64,000 bases of DNA from Polaribacter haliotis (GTDB taxonomy: Bacteria; Bacteroidota; Bacteroidia; Flavobacteriales; Flavobacteriaceae): positions 2,738,001 through 2,802,000 of the forward strand of contig NZ_CP061813.1 in assembly GCF_014784055.1 (NCBI RefSeq), in the 5' to 3' direction. Position 1 is the stretch's first letter. The number at the start of each line of letters is the position of its first letter. The notes beneath the pieces are model-generated. The model made no database searches, was not told the origin of the DNA, and saw nothing but the letters and a program-made list of their open reading frames with translations. This document shows, in pieces, positions 58,451 to 64,000 of the stretch. The position numbers were made by a program, and so were the translations under genes.

Positions 58451-61219
58451 ATGTTAAAAATTTCTATGCAATCTTTTATTTCCGAAACTTTAGACGATAT
58501 ATTAAAAACCACCACTTCTTTTGAGAATGTGCTATTTGTATTGCCATCTCAAAGAGCAAAAGTCTTTGTGAAACAAACATTAAAAGACAAGATTTCAGTC
58601 GGGTTTCTTCCTGAAATAATAAATATAGAACAATTTGTACAACAAGTTTCTGGAATAGAAAAAGCGGATAGTATTCAGTTATTATTTCACTTTTACACGA
58701 TTTATAAAAACATTGAAGAAAACCCAGATTCGTTTGACGTTTTCTCTTCTTGGGCATTTACAGTTTTACAAGATTTTAATGAACTGGATCAACACTTAAT
58801 AGACACAAAAGAGATTTTTATCTATTTAAGAGACATTCAACGTTTAAAAAAATGGTCTGTTACAGGAACATTTAAAGAAACAGAATTGGTAAAAGACCAT
58901 TATGCTTTTTTAGAAAGATTGCATAAATATTATCCTATTTTTTATGCTTTTTTATTGGAGAAAAAAATCGGATATCAAGGAATCATGTACAGAGAAGCAT
59001 CCAAAAAAATACCCGATTTTTTAGAGAAAAATTCTGATAAAAAAATATTCTTCATCGGTTTTAACGCGTTAAATAAAGCAGAAGAATTCTTATTCCAAAG
59101 AGTGTTAGAAAATGGAAATTCAGAAATTTATTGGGATTTAGACGAAGCTTTTTTCAAATCTAACCATCAGGCTGGTACTTTTATCAGAAAATATAAAAAA
59201 GAGTGGAAATATTACGAAAAGCACGATTTAAAAACACTTGGAAACTCATTTTCTGAACCGAAAAACATTCAAGTAATTGGTGCTTCTAAAAACACCACTC
59301 AAATAAAATATGCAGGAGAAATTTTAGAGAAATTCGAGAATTTTAATAATACAGCTCTAGTAATGGCAGACGAAACTTTGTTGCCAATAACGTTAAATTC
59401 TCTTCCAAGAAATATCAATGCAATTAACATTACAATGGGTTATCCATTAAAAGATATTCCAACAACGACGTTAATTTTTTCGATATTTCAACTTTTTACT
59501 TCACAAGAAAAACTGCAAAAAATAGCAACGAATGAGTTTTATTATAAAGATGTTATTCGATTTTTTAAGAATCAGGCGATTTATAAATTACTAATTGAAG
59601 AAGAAAATGCACTTGTAGATGATTTCTGTGATAAGATTGCCAAAGAAAATCTCACGTTCATTTCAAAAAATGAAATTGACCAATTATTAGAAAAAAGGAA
59701 CGAAGAAATAAGAAAAGTAATCAGTACTATTTTTGCCCCTTTTTCTTCAATTACAGATTCAGTTGATAGAATATTAGGACTTATAAATTTATTAAAAGAG
59801 GAAACAACAGATTTAGAAAAAGAATATTTGTTCCGTTTTTATACAGTTTTTACACAGTTAAAAAACTTGCATTTAGAATATAATTATTTTCAAGATTTAA
59901 AAACATTAGCGTTGTTTTTTAGGCAATTAATTGCATCAGAAACCTTGTCTTTTCAAGGAGAACCGTTAAAAGGATTGCAATTAATGGGAATGTTGGAAAC
60001 CCGTGTTTTAGATTTCGAAAATGTAATTTTAACATCTACAAACGAAGGAGTTTTACCAGCAAGTTCGCAACAAAATTCTTTTATTCCTTTTGATGTAAAA
60101 GTTGCTTTTGGTTTGCCAACATACAGAGAAAAAGATGCTATTTTTTCATATCACTTTTTTAGATTATTACAAAGAGCAAAAAATGTTTTCATCCTATACA
60201 ACACAGAACATGATGTTTTTGGAAGTGGAGAAAAAAGCCGATTTGTAACGCAATTAGAAATGTTGAAATCAGATATTATTCAGAAAATAGTTTCGCCAGA
60301 AGTAGTTTCAGATACGATTGAATTAAAGCAAGTCAGTAAAAATGAATCTATTTCAGAACAATTAAAAACATTGGCAGAAAAAGGGATTTCTCCTTCAGCT
60401 TTTACCAATTATTTGCACAATCCTATTTCGTTTTACAAACAGAAAATATTAAAATTAAAAGAGTTTGATGATGTTGAAGAAACTGTCGCTTTTAATACTT
60501 TAGGAACTGTTGTTCATGAAACTTTAGATGAATTGTATACGCCTTTTGTCGGTAAATTCTTAAACGCAGAAAATGTTTCAAAAATGGAAACAGATGCAAA
60601 AGATTTAGTTGTAAAACATTTCAAAATTCATTTTAAAAACGGAGATATTTCAACAGGAAAAAATCGCCTAATTTTTGAAGTTGCAAACCGATTTGTAGTT
60701 AATTTTTTATCACAAGAAAAAAAGTTGGTTTCAGATTCGAACAATCAACTTAAAATATTGGCAACAGAAGAAAATTTAGCCACAGAAATAACAATTAATG
60801 GAATTGATTTTCCAATAAAAATTCACGGTCAAGTAGATAGAGTAGACGAATTAAATGGCGAACTCCGAATTATAGATTATAAAACAGGAATGGTAGATGC
60901 CTCGAATTTGCGTGTTGTAAATTATGATGATTTACGAGAAGACAAGTTCCATAAAGCAATACAGGTTTTATTGTATGCCTTGTTATTTACAAGAAGTAAA
61001 AACTACGATTTTAAACAACCTTTAACAGCAGGAATCTATTCCTTCAAAAACTTAAATAAAGGGTTTTTATCAGTCAACTTTTCATCGAATTATAGACAAC
61101 CAGATACCTTAATAACCCAAGAAAAATTAGACGAATTTTTGGAAGAAATAAAAATCTATATCAAAGAAATTTACGACCCAGAAATAGATTTTATTGAGCC
61201 TGCAGATTTGAAATATTAA
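58451..61219 (+). CDS. AddB-like PD-(D/E)XK nuclease/helicase-domain protein
   Basis: 922 residues. The N-terminal part resembles inactive UvrD-like helicase domains of AddB (FENVLFVLPSQRAKVFVKQT, LPEIINIEQFVQQVSG), with EPLKGLQLMGMLETRVLDFE for motif V/VI. The C-terminal PD-(D/E)XK nuclease is seen as GTVVHETLDELYTPFVG (catalytic His/Glu region), GQVDRVDELNGELRIIDYKT with Asp, Asp and Lys in the core. The four-Cys Fe-S motif of AddB is not visible. No AddA-like gene is in this window. It is probably a DNA double-strand-break processing subunit. A Met at 58466 is an alternative start. Confidence 0.82.
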   Translation: MLKISMQSFISETLDDILKTTTSFENVLFVLPSQRAKVFVKQTLKDKISVGFLPEIINIEQFVQQVSGIEKADSIQLLFHFYTIYKNIEENPDSFDVFSSWAFTVLQDFNELDQHLIDTKEIFIYLRDIQRLKKWSVTGTFKETELVKDHYAFLERLHKYYPIFYAFLLEKKIGYQGIMYREASKKIPDFLEKNSDKKIFFIGFNALNKAEEFLFQRVLENGNSEIYWDLDEAFFKSNHQAGTFIRKYKKEWKYYEKHDLKTLGNSFSEPKNIQVIGASKNTTQIKYAGEILEKFENFNNTALVMADETLLPITLNSLPRNINAINITMGYPLKDIPTTTLIFSIFQLFTSQEKLQKIATNEFYYKDVIRFFKNQAIYKLLIEEENALVDDFCDKIAKENLTFISKNEIDQLLEKRNEEIRKVISTIFAPFSSITDSVDRILGLINLLKEETTDLEKEYLFRFYTVFTQLKNLHLEYNYFQDLKTLALFFRQLIASETLSFQGEPLKGLQLMGMLETRVLDFENVILTSTNEGVLPASSQQNSFIPFDVKVAFGLPTYREKDAIFSYHFFRLLQRAKNVFILYNTEHDVFGSGEKSRFVTQLEMLKSDIIQKIVSPEVVSDTIELKQVSKNESISEQLKTLAEKGISPSAFTNYLHNPISFYKQKILKLKEFDDVEETVAFNTLGTVVHETLDELYTPFVGKFLNAENVSKMETDAKDLVVKHFKIHFKNGDISTGKNRLIFEVANRFVVNFLSQEKKLVSDSNNQLKILATEENLATEITINGIDFPIKIHGQVDRVDELNGELRIIDYKTGMVDASNLRVVNYDDLREDKFHKAIQVLLYALLFTRSKNYDFKQPLTAGIYSFKNLNKGFLSVNFSSNYRQPDTLITQEKLDEFLEEIKIYIKEIYDPEIDFIEPADLKY

Positions 61220-61231
61220 GATTTTAATCCC

Positions 61232-62023
61232 TTATTTCCCCTTCAAAATTAACAATGGAACTGCAGTATAAAACTCTTCTTTTAAGATCGTGCTTTTCTC
61301 CCATAATTTCTTAAAGAAACCTCTTTTACGTCTAAAAACACACAATAAATCTGGGTTATGAGTTTTACTATGTTCTAAAACACCTTGAAAAGTAGTTGCG
61401 TTTTCTGTAACAGTTAATGTAGATTGTAATTCTGCTAAACCTTTATTTAAAACTAAATCTTCTTCAGAATAATCTGGTGTTTTTACCAACAATAAATTCA
61501 CAGAAGAGTTGAACTTTTTCGCAATAAACTGCAAAGGTTTTAAAGCGTATTTTCTTTTTACAATTCCCGATTTAAAAGCTACTAAAACATTTTCTATAGG
61601 TTTAAAAACATAAGCTTCTGGAATTACTAAAACAGATAAATCTGACATTTTAGCCAATTTTCCAGCAGTATTTCCTAAAAATAATTCTTCTTTAATAGAG
61701 TTACTTTTTGTGCCTACAATAATTAAATCTACACCAATTTCGCTATGAACAGCTTCTACACTATCAATTAAACTTCCTTGAGAGGCAATTAATTTAATAT
61801 CAACATTTTTTGTGTTTACAGAAGCGACTAAGGTTCGTAAATAAAGGTTAGTTTCTCTCCCAATAATCGAGTTTACATTAATCATTGTTCCTGCTTTCGA
61901 TTTTGCATTGTATGCTCTAAAAACAAATACTTTCGCGTTAATTTCAGAAGCAAAATCAATTGCATATTGTAATGTGTTTTGTGCGCTTACAGTAGATCCA
62001 ATTGGGACTAAAATATGTTTCAT
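61232..62023 (-). CDS. Universal stress protein, tandem UspA domains
   Basis: 263 residues. Domain 1 (1-145): KHILVPIGSTVSAQNTLQYA, LRTLVASVNTKNVDIKLIAS, DLIIVGTKSNSIKEELFLGN with TAGKLAKMSDLSVLVIPEA. The GX2GX9GS nucleotide motif is changed to VGTKSN...LGNTAG, so ATP binding is uncertain. Domain 2 is more divergent (VLVAFKSGIVKRKYAL, PLLILKGK). Such proteins accumulate in stress or stationary phase. Single gene, divergent from the MATE exporter. Confidence 0.88.
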   Translation of the reverse strand: MKHILVPIGSTVSAQNTLQYAIDFASEINAKVFVFRAYNAKSKAGTMINVNSIIGRETNLYLRTLVASVNTKNVDIKLIASQGSLIDSVEAVHSEIGVDLIIVGTKSNSIKEELFLGNTAGKLAKMSDLSVLVIPEAYVFKPIENVLVAFKSGIVKRKYALKPLQFIAKKFNSSVNLLLVKTPDYSEEDLVLNKGLAELQSTLTVTENATTFQGVLEHSKTHNPDLLCVFRRKRGFFKKLWEKSTILKEEFYTAVPLLILKGK

Positions 62024-62095
62024 GGTGGTAAATTTTAACTCTGCAAAGTTAGTTAATTTTCAGAGAATCTGTACTTTTTACATTTTTTAGATATG

Positions 62096-62104
62096 TACAT
62101 TTGC
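62096..62104 (+). promoter_or_regulatory. -7 box (TACATTTGC) of the MATE exporter gene
   Basis: TAnnTTTGC match 13 bp before the TTG start at 62118, in the 94-bp divergent gap. Confidence 0.5.
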
Positions 62105-62117
62105 AAAAAATCTTTTT

Positions 62118-63452
62118 TTGAATACAAATATTAGTTTTAAGAACATTAATAAATTGGCAATTCCTGCTTTAATTGCTGGTATTGCAGAACCTGTTTTGTC
62201 TATAACAGATACTGCAATTATTGGGAATATAGATGTAAATGCAACTGAAAGTTTAGCTGCAGTTGGTATTGTTGGTGCTTTTATTTCTATGCTGGTTTGG
62301 GTTTTCGGACAAATAAGAAGTGCAATTTCATCCATAGTTTCGCAATATGTTGGCGCAAATAAAATTAATGAAGTAAAAAGTTTGCCAGCACAAGCCATTG
62401 CAATTGTTGTTTTAGGAAGCTTGTTAATTTTAGGAATTTCGTATCTTTTTTCGAGAGAAATTTTTGCTTTTTACAATGCATCAGGAGAAATTTTAGAATA
62501 TTGTATTACCTATTTTAATATAAGAATTTTTGGTTTTCCTTTTTCTCTATTTGTATTTGCAATTTTCGGCATATTTAGAGGTTTGCAAAACACATTTTAC
62601 CCAATGATAATTGCAATAACTGGAGCATTACTAAATATCGTTTTAGATATTATTTTGGTATATGGAATTGAAGGTTACTTTCCTGCAATGAATATAGAAG
62701 GAGCAGCTTATGCAAGTGTAATTGCACAAATTTCTATGGCAATTATGTCTTTGGTTTTGTTAATGAAAAAAACTAAGATTTCATTGAAATTAAGTTTGCC
62801 TTTTCATGCTGAAATTCCACGTTTATTAGGAATGATTGGCAATCTTTTTATAAGAACAATTGCCCTAAATACAGCTTTGTATTTTGCAACATCTTACGCA
62901 ACATCTTATGGAAAAGAATACATTGCAGCTTATACAATTGGTTTAAATTTATGGCTTTTGGGTGCTTTTAGTATCGATGGTTATTCGAGTGCAGGAAACA
63001 TTTTATCAGGAAAGTTATTAGGTGCAAAAGATTACAAAACACTTTTAAAATTAAGTAATAAACTAATTATCTATGGTTTTGGAACTGGTGTTGTTATGGC
63101 ACTTATTGGATTTGCTTTTTACGAGCCAATTGGTAGAATTTTTACAAAAGACCCATTAGTTTTAGACCAGTTTTATATGACTTTTTGGTTGGTTTTAGCA
63201 ATGCAACCTATTTGTGGAATTACTTATATTTTAGATGGAATGTTTAAAGGAATGGGAGAAATGAAGTTTTTAAGAAATCTTTTAATAGCATCTACAGGCT
63301 TGGTTTTTATTCCGTCTTTGCTTTTTTTCGATTCGTTAGATTTAAAATTATATGCAATTTGGATTACTTTCGTTTTATGGATGGTTATAAGAGGGCTTCC
63401 AATATTTATTAAATTTAGAAGTAAGTTTATACCATTGGCAGAGAATTCGTAA
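62118..63452 (+). CDS. MATE-family multidrug/toxin exporter
   Basis: 444 residues, the usual MATE length, from a TTG start set by the conserved N-terminus NTNISFKNINKLAIPALIAG and the -7 box upstream. Twelve TM helices in two halves: ITDTAIIGNIDVNATESLAA, GQIRSAISSIVSQYVGANKI, IRIFGFPFSLFVFAIFGIFR, and IAAYTIGLNLWLLGAFSIDG with SSAGNILSGKLLGAKDYK in the second half. It is a Na+ or H+ coupled exporter of organic cations or lipids; the subtype looks like the DinF branch. It ends with no gap at the stop of the XRE gene on the opposite strand. Confidence 0.92.
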   Translation: MNTNISFKNINKLAIPALIAGIAEPVLSITDTAIIGNIDVNATESLAAVGIVGAFISMLVWVFGQIRSAISSIVSQYVGANKINEVKSLPAQAIAIVVLGSLLILGISYLFSREIFAFYNASGEILEYCITYFNIRIFGFPFSLFVFAIFGIFRGLQNTFYPMIIAITGALLNIVLDIILVYGIEGYFPAMNIEGAAYASVIAQISMAIMSLVLLMKKTKISLKLSLPFHAEIPRLLGMIGNLFIRTIALNTALYFATSYATSYGKEYIAAYTIGLNLWLLGAFSIDGYSSAGNILSGKLLGAKDYKTLLKLSNKLIIYGFGTGVVMALIGFAFYEPIGRIFTKDPLVLDQFYMTFWLVLAMQPICGITYILDGMFKGMGEMKFLRNLLIASTGLVFIPSLLFFDSLDLKLYAIWITFVLWMVIRGLPIFIKFRSKFIPLAENS

Positions 63453-63659
63453 TTAATCTTCTTTATATTCTAAAATATCTGCAGGTTGGCAATCCAAAGC
63501 GTCGCAAATTGCTTCTAAAGTAGAGAAACGAATTGCTTTTGCTTTGCCCGATTTTAATATGGATAAATTAGCGGTTGTAATACCAATAATTTCTGCCAAA
63601 TCTTTGCTTTTCATTTTTCGTTTGGCAAGCATTACATCTAAGTTTACTACGATTGCCAT
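63453..63659 (-). CDS. XRE-type HTH regulator paired with DUF2975 protein
   Basis: 68 residues, one helix-turn-helix: VVNLDVMLAKRKMKSKDLAE, IIGITTANLSILKSGKAKAI, RFSTLEAICDALDCQPADIL. This is the YozG-like small regulator family. The gene follows the DUF2975 gene after 2 bp on the same strand; such pairs of a membrane protein and small HTH are common in Firmicutes and Bacteroidota. Confidence 0.88.
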   Translation of the reverse strand: MAIVVNLDVMLAKRKMKSKDLAEIIGITTANLSILKSGKAKAIRFSTLEAICDALDCQPADILEYKED

Positions 63660-63661
63660 AT

Positions 63662-64000
63662 TTATATTGTTAAATCGTTTTCTTGTTTTAGTTCTTTTGC
63701 TTCCATTAAAACTTTACTAAATATCATTAGAAAGAAACCAAAAATAATCATCAGTAAAGATAAATATCTAGAGTCTCCATTAAAGTAAATATAATATTGT
63801 GGAGAGGAAATAAAAAATATTGAAAAACTTAAAAGAAAAGCCATAATATTTGCGATTACAATAAATTTACCTGCTTTAAAAAGAAATAAGAAGGTGTTGT
63901 TATTAAAGTAATCTGTAAGGTTTTTTAATAGTAGTATTTTTATTAAAAAGGATGCTCCATAAATAAAAATACAAAACGCACTAAATTTAATAATTACTAA
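63662..64000 (-). CDS. DUF2975-family membrane protein, partial
   Basis: The reverse strand is open from the stop at 63662 to the window end with no start, so the N-terminus is outside. 113 codons are visible, with three hydrophobic stretches (FSAFCIFIYGASFLIKILLL, IVIANIMAFLLSFSIFFI, YLSLLMIIFGFFLMIFSKVL) and the ending EAKELKQENDLTI. That ending is typical of DUF2975 proteins, which always accompany a small YozG-type HTH regulator. The pair may sense membrane conditions; function unknown. Confidence 0.75.
   Translation of the reverse strand, partial: LVIIKFSAFCIFIYGASFLIKILLLKNLTDYFNNNTFLFLFKAGKFIVIANIMAFLLSFSIFFISSPQYYIYFNGDSRYLSLLMIIFGFFLMIFSKVLMEAKELKQENDLTI

Noticed and set aside
63453..64000. 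Toxin-antitoxin pair
   Set aside because: The small HTH and membrane protein fit the YozG/DUF2975 pair, which is not a known toxin system.

Overview
This window is AT-rich, compactly coded chromosomal DNA of a member of the Bacteroidota, almost certainly a (marine) Flavobacteriaceae of the Polaribacter/Tenacibaculum kind. The signs are: recurrent TAnnTTTG promoter boxes without Shine-Dalgarno sequences, TonB-dependent receptors with carboxypeptidase-like N-domains, a T9SS-type C-terminal sorting domain, Cys lipoproteins, LytTR two-component proteins and family-typical gene orders (yicC-gmk-nadD, upp next to small membrane proteins, hmgA/hppD/tdo). The genus is inferred from gene content, not proven.

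Layout. 1-2.4 kb: end of an acyltransferase, an LpxH-like phosphoesterase and an AraC regulator. 2.5-10.6 kb: a collinear siderophore/iron-uptake type locus (TonB receptor, DUF4374 lipoprotein, ankyrin protein, DUF2271 protein, PepSY-flavodoxin-reductase fusion), divergent from the AraC gene and preceded by two 17-bp direct repeats 21 bp apart. 10.65-16.9 kb: a MarR regulator with a 30-bp palindrome over its promoter, then a complete RND efflux operon (MFP, RND pump, TolC). 16.9-26.2 kb: an accessory stretch with a possible small RNA, a decayed tyrosine integrase, excisionase-like and small mobile-element genes, a TPR histidine kinase/LytTR regulator pair, an XRE regulator, a giant plant-type LRR T9SS protein and two small exported proteins; it ends at the 3' side of tRNA-Leu(CAA). 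26.3-43.2 kb: housekeeping genes (prs, L25, pth, queD, GH3-like, M23 peptidases, nadD, gmk, yicC, upp, trmB, ATL, mrp, NifU-like, ferredoxin-NADP reductase). 43.2-51.9 kb: ferritin, tyrosine/tryptophan catabolism (hmgA, hppD, tdo), a DUF3108 protein, an M23 lipoprotein and pgi. 52-64 kb: an Oar-like TonB receptor, a lipid module (PlsC acyltransferase and acyl-ACP desaturase), a nitrilase-family amidase, an AddB-like nuclease, a universal stress protein, a MATE exporter and an HTH/DUF2975 pair running off the window.

How the genes work together. The first 10 kb reads as one iron-acquisition unit: the outer membrane receptor and surface lipoprotein would capture a ferric chelate and the inner-membrane flavoprotein would reduce it, under AraC control; a ferritin further along would store iron. 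MarR probably represses its own RND pump. hmgA and hppD are consecutive steps of tyrosine breakdown and tdo opens the kynurenine route. The intergenic DNA carries several families of dispersed palindromic or short repeats, including a heptanucleotide array that runs into the 3' end of gmk and supplies its stop codon.

The most noteworthy items are the AraC operator and the composition of the iron locus, the MarR palindrome that changes the start call, the decayed integrase island abutting tRNA-Leu, the tandem LRR-Ig surface protein, the heptad array in gmk, and an Mrp protein with only one cysteine. I found no CRISPR array, intact insertion sequence, rRNA or obvious prophage.
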